Shown here piece by piece: positions 52,307 to 62,800 of a stretch of 64,000 nt of DNA. The position numbers and the translations under genes were made by a program. The notes beneath the pieces are model-generated. The model made no database searches and was not told where the DNA came from. It saw only the letters and a program-made list of their open reading frames with translations. The DNA is from Trogon surrucura (lineage: Eukaryota > Chordata > Aves > Trogoniformes > Trogonidae). How positions within the stretch are numbered: the stretch's first letter is position 1; the number at the start of each line of letters is the position of its first letter. The stretch is taken from positions 39,769,206 through 39,833,205 of the forward strand of contig CM036620.1 of the NCBI GenBank assembly GCA_020746105.1. The letters run 5' to 3'.

Positions 52307-53002
52307 GGACCCTATAAAAATACAGCAGCTGCAGAACCAAATTCGTCTGGAGCAAGAAAGTGGCCAGTGGTATCGTCACCAACAGCAACCTGATCGTCAC
52401 CAGCACCCTCCCTCTTCTCCTTCCTTTCCTCCTCCCCCCTCCTTCCAGGAGCTTGAGTCCAGCCAGTCTGTCATCTCTTCTGTGCCAATGAGTATTCTTA
52501 ACTCTCATACTTCCCCAACCATGCAGTCTCCCAGCTCCTTCAACTATGCTCGGCCTAAACAGTTCATTGCTGCTCAGAACATCAGCCCTGCTTCAGGTTA
52601 TGTGACTCCATCTTCAGGATCATCTACGTCCAGCCTTCCTTCTCCTATGTCTCCAACTGCTTCTCAGAAACAGTTTGGGAGAGTGCCTGTTCCCCCTTTC
52701 TCTCAGCAGTTTGCTCCAGAAGGAGAGTATGCCTGGTCTCCTTCCTCTCCATCCCCTCCGCCCCCACCTCCGCCTGTCTTTAGTCCAACCACGACATACT
52801 CAGGGTGTGATTCCTTTCCACTTCCACCTCCTCCACCCCCTCCTCTTCCTTCACTTTCTTCACCTTCCCACAGCCTGTCTCCAACTCCCAGATTTCCTAA
52901 TTCCGGCCAGTCTCCAGCAGCTTTTCTCAGCTCCATGCTGCCGTCCCAGCCACTGCCCGTTTCTGTCAACGCTTTGGGCCTCCCAAAAGGAGTGACGCCT
53001 CC
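52307..53002 (+). CDS. PALLD: Palladin coding exon, proline-rich region
   Basis: Palladin is an actin-associated Ig-domain scaffold of stress fibres, focal adhesions and Z-discs. Its proline-rich segments recruit Ena/VASP proteins, profilin and SH3 partners. The exon is bounded by acceptor TTCCTACAG (ending 52306) and donor CC|GTAAGT (GT at 53003). It is 696 nt, phase 2 at both ends, and the frame is open throughout. In order it encodes DPIKIQQLQNQIRLEQ, an FPPPP Ena/VASP-type motif (52425-52439), Met at 52488 (MSILNSHTSP), SFNYARPKQFIAAQN, runs of seven prolines at 52755-52775 and 52824-52844, and NALGLPKGV at the end. These blocks agree with mammalian palladin around the start of the 90-kDa isoform. 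The long isoforms would read the exon from its first base. No neighbouring palladin exon is in the window. Confidence 0.93.
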
Positions 53003-56000
53003 GTAAGTATCAGCTAATGAGCTCCTTGAGTTTGACTCTGCTGAAGATTATTGCACTTGCTTCATACAGTACTTTTCCAGGGTCCTTTTCTGTTACCTGC
53101 TATCTCAGGGAAAACGTGTGGATTATTTGCAAGTGCCTGTGCGCTACAGATGGGATGTCGTTTTCTAACCCTTGCAGAAGTGAGATTCCTTAAGAGTCTT
53201 AGAGTAGGAACACAAAAGCAGAGAAGCTATAACTTTAAATTGGAGTTGATGAAAATACGAAAGCAGCAACAAAAGGCCTTGCATGCCCAGGGCAGTGGAG
53301 GGAGATCCAGGAAAACTCTTCTCATGACCCAGTTCTTCTAAAGTCACGTATTCAGTGGTATTTGCAGTCTGTGTTCCTATTATATCTGCAGGTAGAGAAA
53401 TATCAAATAAAGACAGCATTGTTGCAAAGTCCCTATAGCTTTGTGATACTTAAAGTATAAGGTATTTAAGCATACATCTGACAATGAAGTGGTTGCAACG
53501 ATTTATTGGCTTTTGGCTAGCGGTTTTGTTCTGAGAAAGTTTGGAAAAGGATTTAGGAGGGGATTTAGAAAAGCAGTGCATAAAAACAAACAGAATCCCT
53601 CCCCTTAACAACTCTGCATACTTATTTTCCCCTTTTGTCTTCTCTACAGGCCAAAATAGTATTTTGGAGCATGTCGGCTCCCATCATAGATCAGTTTGTC
53701 TTTCTACTGGCACTAGACTCTCATTCCATCCTTAGAGAACAAAGAGACATGCTGAAGGACCAAAAATGAGAATAGCTGTATCCAAGGATTATTTATAACT
53801 TTGTCTAGAAGTTTATCTAAACATATCTACAGTATCTAGGTGACTTGCTCAGCTACATACTGTTGTGGTGGGAACTTCTCTTATTTCAGTCCAAGATGTG
53901 AAAAGGAAGAGAAGGAAGAAAGTGGACAGATATCGAAGTAATAAATCATGTATATGCTTTAAAAAGCATTTCTTTATCTTGATTTCTGACATATGACTTG
54001 TTATGGAGTCTGGGCATAAAACAGATTTAGGAGAAAAATGAATAAAGAGTCCAGTTTGCCTTTGCACTCCTAATAGTTGTGGTTTTCTGTCTTCCTGTGT
54101 CCTTTGCGCTGGCCAGGTTTCTCTATTGATAGTGACTGCTGAAAGTTGCATGATTAGTTTACTGACAGCTTGACAGGTAATCACAGGTCCACAAAAGCTG
54201 CCGTTATCCCTGGTTTTCCAGGAAAGGCTTCGGCACAGCTCTGCAGGTCTGGATGGGAACTGGGTTCTCTTTCAAGATCCCATCTGTGTGCTGTGAGGGC
54301 GAGGTGACAGCAGCAGCTCGAGCCGCTGCCTTGGCCCTCTTCCCCCATTACGCTGTGTTCATGCACGCGTGTTCTCACTTGAGGCCTTAGCTCTGCTCTT
54401 CCTCCTTCCCTTCCACCTTTGGACAGAGAGACCACTGTGCAAGGATGCCTCCCCCTTCCCCACACCCCCGCTTCCCCCAGCCTGGCAGCCAGACAGGGCG
54501 TTCATGTGATGGTGTGTCCAACCCCGCCGGGGCAAGGCAGCAGCCTCGGGCTGTGAGCTGAGGATGGGATGGTTGGCTGCTTGGCCTGCATTCCCTCAGG
54601 AAATGTAGTCCAGATGAGAGCTGGATCATTTAACTGCACTGACTGTACATGTGTATAATTTATATATACGTGTGTGTGTGTGTGTGTGTATACACACAAT
54701 GAGCATTTGTCATCTGAACCACAACATGAAAGATATACTGTGTCATGCAAAAACCACACATATCTATTGTTATGTATCTTTGATGCCAGTTTTTCCCTGG
54801 CCTCTCCTCTTTCATTTTACTGTGTAGATTACTAGTGTTTGGTGTGTCCAGCTGGGTAAATCATTCTGTTTCCCATCATTCTCATACCACTCCTGAGCAC
54901 TTTTTCTCCTTGCTTCCCTTGCCCCCACCGGTTTTGGTCTCTTCTGCTTTGTGCTGTAATCTCAGTTCTTTTTTTCCTTTTTGCTTCTTTTCCCTTGTGT
55001 TTTGCCCCATCCTCACAAATCCTCTTTTCTTGAACAGATTCATCTTTCTGAGATGTAGTTTTTGAACCACTTACAGTATTCCATAACCTCAGCCTACAGT
55101 CTCACCATCTGCAAGATCCATTAACTGAAAAGGATGACACTGTTTCCCAACAGTGTGCTGTGCAGACTGGGTGCAAGTAATGAATTGGGGGATGTAAGTT
55201 TTGCTTCAGGTCAGCATCTAAAATGCTGGCTGGGTCATGTAGCTTTGTCTCTGCTTCTTAATGAGTCGTATAGTGGTGATATTGAGAATGGAACGGTGGG
55301 TTGCTAAAAGTACAACCAGGCACGCCATGCCTGTCCATACCTCTTATGGAAAGGAGGTCCAGTTTTTACTAGAGACTCCAGATACAGTGTTTGGAGTGGT
55401 AGGACTTGCTCTTTAGACAATAACTTTATGATTTTTTTTTTAGTATATTTTAATTTTGGTGTGAGTACACTTGGACCTGCCATTGCATTTAGATACTTCA
55501 GTACTTTCATGTGAAGTGCATCTAGCAGATAAAATCCCCTGAAAACAGTTTTCCTGTTTGCTTTCAATGTTTTCATGGCTTCTTTCTCTTGTTGTTTTTT
55601 TCTTTTATATGTATATTCTGGGGTTAATAATTCACTGTTCATATTTTGATTATATGCTCTTTTTACCATGCTTGTTTACTCTTCTCTCCCAGGCATGGGT
55701 ACTGTGAGACTGATGGCCAAATGTCTGAAGGAAAACAATAAATATCTGACCTTGTCAGAGTCTTGTAATTACCAAACCCGATGTTTGGCAGAGTAAGAAA
55801 TTCTGCAGACTGTTTTCCTAAGTTATGCATCTTAAAAGACTGTGAAAATTATAGAGTAATTATTTTTTCATACATTTCAAGGATTTTTTTTCATTACTAG
55901 ATCTTAGCACAATTACAGATCTGCTCCTCAAAAGCGGTATTTCCTAGACGTCATTATTATTTTCTTCAGATTGCCTTTGTGATAGGAGCAGAATAAAGGT

Positions 56001-57098
56001 AACATAATAAGCATTGCAGGTGGAGGTAATTATTTTTTGAGACGGTCAGTGGAATTTTCTGCAAAATGGTAGACACGGCGGTTGTCTACAAACCCACAGA
56101 GTCTTAATTTCTCCTCATGGAATTAGGTCTTCCCTCTGCCAGCTTTCTTCAGGCATTTCCTTGCCAGTGTATGTATCATCTTTGTTCTACTTAAAAGGTA
56201 AACTATTTCAAGGAGGTTTTGTGCCTTTTCTTGTATTAGAGGTCAGACAAAACATTTCTAACCCTCACTTCCGTCTCTATATTCTGTCTGTGAGCCTGTG
56301 AGCAGTAAAGACTATGCTGATGTGTCAACTGAGACTTGATGTTTTTCTTGGTTTGGGACCCTCAAATTCTATGGAAGTGACAACACTGTCTAAAACAGTT
56401 TGATCAAATGAATATTCTCTCCAGCTGGTAGATTTGGAAACATTATATTGCACTGTTTGTATTTTTTTTTGTTTGTTTCGAGTGTTTGGGGTTTTTTTTT
56501 ATTCTGGACATCTGAAACATGGAAAGCAGCTTTGTGTCATTAGAACCTGATAATTCACCTTTACATATTTTCAGCGTGCATTTGTAACAATTTCATGGTA
56601 AATGTATCAGTTGAATAAAATATATCTCATCCTTCCAGCAAGCCCTAGACACTTCGTAGTGACCAGCATTTTCAAGCTGTGACTGGGGTGGTTTTAGCTG
56701 AATGAGCTTTGGAAATAACCTTTTTGATAAATAACCTTTTGATAAATATTTGATACATGTCTTACCAGAGCAGAGTGATATTAAACAAAAGAAAAGTGCT
56801 GGTGGAATTGCATAGCTAATTAAGTATTTTAGGGTATTATGAACACTCATCAGTTATTTCTGAAGTAAACATCGGCTGGAGTAAGATTGTTGAATGCTGT
56901 TCTTAAAAATCTCAGTTCTTTCTTTCTTTACCCAAAGAAAACTCTAGGGTGATGGGTGTGTTGGACTGAGGTCAGCTTTCGGTTAAAAAAAAAACTTTCA
57001 GAGAGCAGAGTTAATGTGACAGAAACCTAGAACTGAGGCTGTTTTGTCCACAGTTAAATGTGTAGAAGCTAGAATCTAGTCTTTACTGTTCATAGAAC
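53003..57098 (+). other. PALLD: PALLD intron after the proline-rich exon
   Basis: No next palladin exon is visible. An alternating purine-pyrimidine tract with (TG)n lies at 54661-54698. A T-rich run sits near 55433-55441. At 56714-56755 a TAACCTTTTTGATAAA-type unit is tandemly duplicated. The longest ORF (55304-55669, minus) is lysine-rich and resembles no family I know. Confidence 0.65.
54661..54698 (+). repeat. Alternating purine-pyrimidine tract with (TG)10
   Basis: Thirty-eight bases alternate strictly between pyrimidine and purine: TATATATAC, then about ten TG units, then TATACACACA. The right end is self-complementary (TGTGTGTATACACACA). Such DNA is prone to Z-form or cruciform structure and to length polymorphism. 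Confidence 0.9.
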
Positions 57099-57165
57099 AT
57101 GGGGGGTTGGACTAGATGATCTTTCGACGTCTCTTCCAACCCCTAACATTCTGTGACTCTGTGAT
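57099..57165 (+). mobile_element. CR1 3' tail fragment, plus strand
   Basis: GGGGTTGGACTAGATGATCT, CTTCCAACCCCTAACATTC and TGTGACTCTGTGAT match the terminal 65 bases or so of CR1. It is an extremely 5'-truncated copy. Confidence 0.9.
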
Positions 57166-58455
57166 AGAAAAAAACAAATCGTATCTGTACGAAAAGAACT
57201 AACTTCCAAATTCTAAGTGAACACATACATTGGTAAGTTTATATTAGCATTTGTGAAAGCAAAAATAATCCTATGAGAAGTATTTAGTGACTTTTTTTAC
57301 TGAATGTTTAAATAACAAATATATAAATCCTGCTATAAAAAAGGTCTGGAGTTGTCCAACCTGCAGAAATGGAATCTCCTTCTTAGTATAATAAATGTAT
57401 ATTGTCAACTACACATATATTCTCTTGAAAGCAACTTCAAAAATTACAGTGTTTTCTTAAAGTAGACACGTTTTCTTAAAGTAGATATCTTCAGTACTAT
57501 TACCTGAGTCACAAACAGGAAAAAATCTGACTGTATGGAGTTGGTGAAAGAAAATGATTCTAGATTTACTACTTTCTGAGAAAGAACAGTGAATGGAAGA
57601 GAAGACATTTTTTGGAAGACAAGGTTGTGTAAAGTAGCTTGTAAAATGTAATTAAATAAGTAGCTTTTATCACTCTACATAACAAATTTAACTGCTGTTT
57701 CAACGATCTCTAGAACTTTAAATCCAAATCTCAAAGGGGATTCTGTGGGAATCATGAGAACAGCAACATGAGAGAGAGATCTGCACTTTTTTCCACTTTG
57801 ATTCAGAGCTGCTACTCTGTTCTTGCGGCTGTGTGCTGTTACTTGTCCATTGAATCCTGTCTCAAGTAGCACTGAACAAATATTTTAATAACCTTTCTGT
57901 TCCTTGAGTCAGCCATGACAGTGACCACTCTGAGGAAAAGCTGTGCTTCTCCACCTTTTTATCTTTCTGCTTTCAACAGTCTCCCAGTACAGCCTTCATT
58001 TTGGAGTAAACTCTGTTGCTCCCATGTAGACTGGACACTTACTTCTCCTGTTTCTGTAAATTATATCTGTCGCAACTGTAATAAGTTGAGATTACCTGAA
58101 ATATGATTGATGTGAAAATAGAAAAATACACGAAAATACAGGAGGAAGTACCTTGATGAAGAAGTTTTGAATTGACAAGAAAGGTCAGGGTGTTCTCTTG
58201 CTTCTGAGGGAGCTCATGTCATCTCTGTAGGCTACCTGGATATCAGGAAAATATATCTGAAGACAAGCACTTCTATAAGAGGAAAAGTTCTGGTAAATAT
58301 TAGGGCTTGCATTTATTCCTAACACCCAATTTTCTTAAGCTATTGCTCTGTCCATTAGGGTGTTTTTTCATTTAAAGTTTCTTGATTTATTGTGTTATAC
58401 CTTCTTTTCCAATGGCTTGGATACTACTTGTGGCTGTTAGACCAACACCTGAGTG
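57166..58455 (+). other. Intronic spacer between CR1-derived insertions
   Basis: There is no gene here. A 19-bp tandem duplication of the type GTTTTCTTAAAGTAGACAC lies at about 57452-57490. The sequence is otherwise ordinary AT-rich intron. Confidence 0.6.
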
Positions 58456-58652
58456 GTTTATCTGTGGCTTCAGATGGCTTCTTGCTGATTGTGCTAATAA
58501 ACAGCTCATATTGGGGTCTTTGGGTTCGATTCCTGTTTGGTTCTCACATGTTGCCTGACCTAGTCGAGAGGTGGTGTCCCTGTGCACGACAGGGAGGTTG
58601 GATTAAAATGATCTCTAAGGTCCCTTCCAGTTTAGGCCATTCTATGATTCTA
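58456..58652 (+). mobile_element. Probable tRNA-Ile-derived SINE with CR1 tail
   Basis: The head resembles a decayed isoleucine tRNA. It has an A-box-like TGGCTTCAGATGG (58465-58477), the anticodon-arm string GTGCTAATAA (58491-58500, anticodon AAT), and a perfect B box GGTTCGATTCC (58523-58533) followed by CTGTTTGG, as in the tRNA-Ile 3' half. The tail from about 58586 is CR1-like (ACAGGGAGGTTGGA, GGTCCCTTCCAG, CATTCTATGATTCT). This head-tail layout is that of TguSINE1-type avian SINEs. The anticodon-to-B-box distance is about 9 nt longer than in a real tRNA, so it is not a working tRNA gene. A plain CR1 tail with a chance B box is the alternative. Confidence 0.55.
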
Positions 58653-58790
58653 CCTTTTTGTTATGAACATGCACATGACATTATAATAAACACATATCCA
58701 TATCAGCAATATGAATGCATGTTCTACTTGAACTTTGAAATTCAAGTTGTTACCCCAGCTCTAATCAATTAAATTTGCTCAGAAGTAGAA

Positions 58791-59042
58791 ATCATAGAAT
58801 CATAGAAAGATACATATTGGAAGGGACCTCAAAGATCATCTAGTTCCAACCCTCCTGCCGTGGCAGGGATATCTCCCACTAGATCAGGCTGCTCAATGCT
58901 CCATCCAGCCTGGCCTTGAACACTTCCAGGGATGAAGCATCCACAACCTCCCTGGGCAACCTGTTCCAGTGCCTCACCACCCGCGGGGTAAAGAACTTCT
59001 TCCTTATATCTAGTCTAAACCTACGCTCTTCCAGCTTCAGGG
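58791..59042 (-). mobile_element. CR1 LINE 3' fragment, minus strand
   Basis: It starts with ATCATAGAATCATAG, the reverse complement of the CR1 terminal octamer repeat. The usual minus-strand phrases follow: GGAAGGGACCTCAAAGATCA, CCATCCAGCCTGGCC, CCTGTTCCAGTGCCTCACC. It is 5'-truncated at about 59042, and it lies only about 140 bp from the oppositely oriented SINE/CR1 tail at 58456-58652. Confidence 0.93.
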
Positions 59043-59587
59043 GTCATGGAGACACACAGACAGCAGCCAAATAACTCACCTACTGTATCCTGACAGCCGT
59101 TGCATCTGGAAGTCCTAGTTTTCAAGATATTTTTATCCCGTTTTTTTCTAAACAGTATTTGCAGATGCTTAAGAATGTTGGAAGACAACAAATGAACTTA
59201 ACTAAGAAAATTAGTACATACACCTTTCTGTTGAAAGGAGAGAGGCCGTTTGCAGCATTGCTTTGCAGCCTTTTTCGGTCTTCAGATTTTTTTTCTTTAG
59301 AGGACTTAATTTTGTAACTTCCTTCTTTTGAGGAGATATGAATGTTGCAAAAAGCATCTGTGAATATAAAAGCCAGGTACAGTGCTTGATAGTTGTGGAG
59401 ACCTTAACCAGTAGCATTTAATCAACCAGAGTAAAAGTTAGTATTTTGGATGTGTTACCTTTTCTCAGTCCAGTGCAGGTTTTTCTTCATGTGCTTTTGA
59501 CAGTTGCCTCTTCTTCTCAAGATTTCATGAGGACTGTGCCAGCTTTTTCTATATTCAGGAGCAGTCAGTGCTTTAGTGGTTTCTTCT

Positions 59588-59702
59588 AGACACGTCTGGA
59601 CGCATTCCTGTGTGACCTACTGTAGGTGATCCTGCTCTGGCAGGGGGGTTGGACTAGATGATCTTTTGAGGTCCCTTCCAACCCCTGACAATCTGTTATT
59701 CT
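59588..59702 (+). mobile_element. CR1 3' tail fragment, plus strand
   Basis: It aligns with the 3' end of the element at 29888-32670: CTGGACGCATTCCTGTG, CTACTGTAGGTGATCCTG, GGTTGGACTAGATGATCTTT. It includes the ORF2 stop region and the complete tail. Its last part has been duplicated together with flanking sequence (59660-59819). Confidence 0.92.
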
Positions 59703-59819
59703 TGACCACCAGTTCTAGCATAATTCTGGTTACAATCAGGATCTTTTGAGGTCCCTTCCAACCCCTGACAATCTGTGATTCTTGACCACCAGTTCTAGCA
59801 TAATTCTGGTTACAATCAG
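59660..59819 (+). repeat. 80-bp tandem duplication across a CR1 junction
   Basis: Copies 59660-59739 and 59740-59819 differ at one base (CTGTTATT versus CTGTGATT). Each begins inside the CR1 tail at GATCTTTTGAGG and runs into unique flank ending CAATCAG. The second copy keeps the usual CR1 TGATT, so the first copy carries the change. The 79/80 identity shows that the duplication is recent and happened after the CR1 insertion. Confidence 0.96.
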
Positions 59820-62800
59820 AAATACAGATAAAATTACAAAATACATAGTATTTTTTATATTAATATCCAAATACTTGTACAACTTTTGAAAAACAAATAG
59901 CACTTACGTATAAACAGCACAGTATGAGACCGAGGGATAACTTGCTCAGGTAGGGAAGGAACTGAAGAGGATAATGAAAAGTAGTAATTCTTTTGATGAG
60001 TAAAAATACATTTCAAAAGATAAACCTGAGAAAAATAAACTTTTTGGTGGTAGGTGTGCAGCTTGTAGGTGAGTTGATCCCTGTGTTATCTAACCATTAA
60101 GAAGGACCAAACTGGCTCAGAGATATGTATTATTCATGTCTGTCTTGACCCAATCCAATGCTGAGACATGATTTATGTATTTTTTTTTCCAACTACAGTT
60201 TCATAAACTTTTCTTGGCTTGTAGAAATAATTGAACTTCTGTTACATTTGTTGTCACCCTTAGTCAGGTCCATGCCCCAGGCACTCACCTAACTGAGACG
60301 TACGTAATGTTGTGTTACTGAACCGAGCTGACTCGGGGTCTCCCCAGCGCCTGTGACAAGATCAGACTAAAAAGATTTGAATACGCAGCTGCAGCTTCAA
60401 AGTTTGTGACCTTTTACAGTTCTTGTAGTAACTTTGTTCTTACAATAAGTGAAAAGTGTATCAAGTGGGCAGGAATTAGCTGTGTTTTTGGAAGGCTTTA
60501 GTTTTAGAGGAAAAAATCAAGTTACTGTTCATTACTTCAGTACCAGAGAATTGATTTGGATTTCTGTGAAACCGAACCATGTTGGCTGCAAACAAGAATT
60601 CATTCTTGGAAGGGTAACAACTACCAGCCTGTTGCCCTTGTTTACACTGTAAAAGGTACATAGGAAAAGAGGGAGTCGCATCCAACGTGCACTCTGTGTA
60701 ATTAGAACATGAAAAGTACTGCTGGTTTGGCCTTCTTTCTAAACAAATGTTAGGGCAAGTATTCAAAACTGAGGAGAGCCAAGCCGAGGTTGCAAAAAAT
60801 CTGTGCTGTCAAAAATCTGTGTGAATTAAGATGACTGGGTTTTGGCAATTGCGCTGCGCCCTTTCTGACCAAAAGAATTCAGACTTGTGTGCTTTTATCT
60901 ACGTCTGTATTCAGGCCCTCAGTGACTTCAGGGACGCCTGTTTCGGAGGTACTTAAAATCTGTGTGAGCTGCAGCCCGGTTCTCAAAGGCTGACGGTTTC
61001 TTTGCACGTTTGTGGTGGCGGTTGTGTGCTCGAGATTAATGGTGTCAGTATCCCGAAATCTGTCTTCTCCAGGTGTCTCCTGCTACCTTAAAACTCACAA
61101 TATACTTGGAAAATTGCGAGAGGCAAAGAATGAACATACAAATACGTAAGCAAATTGGCAGACAGTTTTTTTCGATACTATCACTAAGAAAAGACAAAAG
61201 GAAAGCTGGTGAGTCACACAGATCTTAGGAGCGTAATGCATCCAGATAAGGGCATGTGAGGATGGTGAAAAAGTATTTGCAAAAGCAGCTGAAGAGAGTT
61301 TGCTGCCAGACTGCTTTGACATGTAAACCATGTCTCAAGCTGAACGGATCTGTATTTCAGAGGACAGATTTACTAGGGACCTTCTGTTTGTTTGTCATTT
61401 TGAAATGAATCTCAAGAATGTGTCTCTTGAGAGCTAAATTGGTGTGGGGGCCTGTATGTAAATATATATTCGTGTGCGTATTTTAAAGTGCATATATATA
61501 AAGAAAGAAAGAGATTCTAAAAAGAGGGTGGAAACAGAGCATTTGCAGGAAGAATTACAGTTCCTCGTGCACCTTTTTTTTTTTTCTTTTTTTTTTTGTC
61601 CCAATTTAAAGTAGTCCTCAAAGAGAGAGGGATCTTCTAAAGACATTTAAAGAAATTTTGACTTATACTTGTTTTTACAGTTATATTTTTAAACTGACTG
61701 CTTCCTTGCTTAAATATTTATTTGTAAATGTAAGTAAAGAGAAGAAAATCTATTTTTCAAGCAAGTTGCCTTGACCAAGTCTTGGATGACACTTCCACAC
61801 CCACTGTACAGAGCTGAGGATGTTCTGGCACCTAACCAGAGCCCTGGAAGCTTGTTGGGGAGTCTGCCTCTCCCGCTAAAAGCTACCAAGGGCCCCCAGG
61901 CCCTTGCTGAGATGTTTGCACACCTTTTTCTTAAAATTCCTTGGCTTCCCTATGTGACTTGTCCTAGTGTTTAAATGTCACTGTTGGAGGGCAGAGAAGG
62001 GACAGTTCTACATTGTTTTTGTGTAAGCTAGGCCTGTTGTTCTTCAAGCTGTTGTCTACTTGTCATTCTCAATGAACACAGAGAATCATTGAATACCAGC
62101 TATTTTTGGATGTTTTATGTTTGATTCCCATCTCTGTCTTCATTCTCAACATTTCCTGACTAAATAAACAAGATTATTTTGTGTGTGTGTGACATAGCCT
62201 GTCACAAAATCTATGCTTTTAAAACCATCTGGAAGTTTTCTTGTTCTAAAACTTTCCAGTTTGCTGTACTGTACTTGAAGTGCCTTGGTGAAACTACATC
62301 CAGTGTCCAACAGCAAGCAATAAAGGAAAACAATGAAGTTTCATGTCATATGCTAATATGTTCAGGAATTATATTTCGTTCCTTTTGGAATAACGATGTT
62401 ACTGCCCAAGTTTTGACATCACAGATTCTTGACAGATGCTTAGTGTTAGTACGTTAGTGTTAATTATCCATTTGTATTGCTGTTGTGCTTCGAATATTTT
62501 CCCCTGAGTTTTATCATCATTTGACCTCTAGACTAATTATGAAGATTATTGTAAGTGACAGTTGTTACCTGCAAATGAGTTGCAACCTCTGCAAGTTCAG
62601 CATCACCAGCCAATTTGAGAAACATTTTTTTACTTCACTACTCTGGTTGTTAATGTTGAAATACAAAGTACTGAATATACATGGACCTTTGAAAGACCTC
62701 ATAGCTCTATATTCCTCCAGTTTGACAGGAAAAAAAAATTCAAAATCATTGTTACTCTCTGAATAGCTCTTTCAAACAGATATGCAGCCATATAACAGGA

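Noticed and set aside
55304..55669. 121-codon lysine-rich minus-strand ORF in the PALLD intron
   Set aside because: Its composition follows the T-rich plus strand. No known family, no promoter and no splice sites are seen.
58456..58540. A functional tRNA-Ile gene
   Set aside because: The B box is perfect, but the T stem pairs poorly, the anticodon-to-B-box distance is about 9 nt too long, and no paired acceptor stem is visible. It fits a SINE head better.
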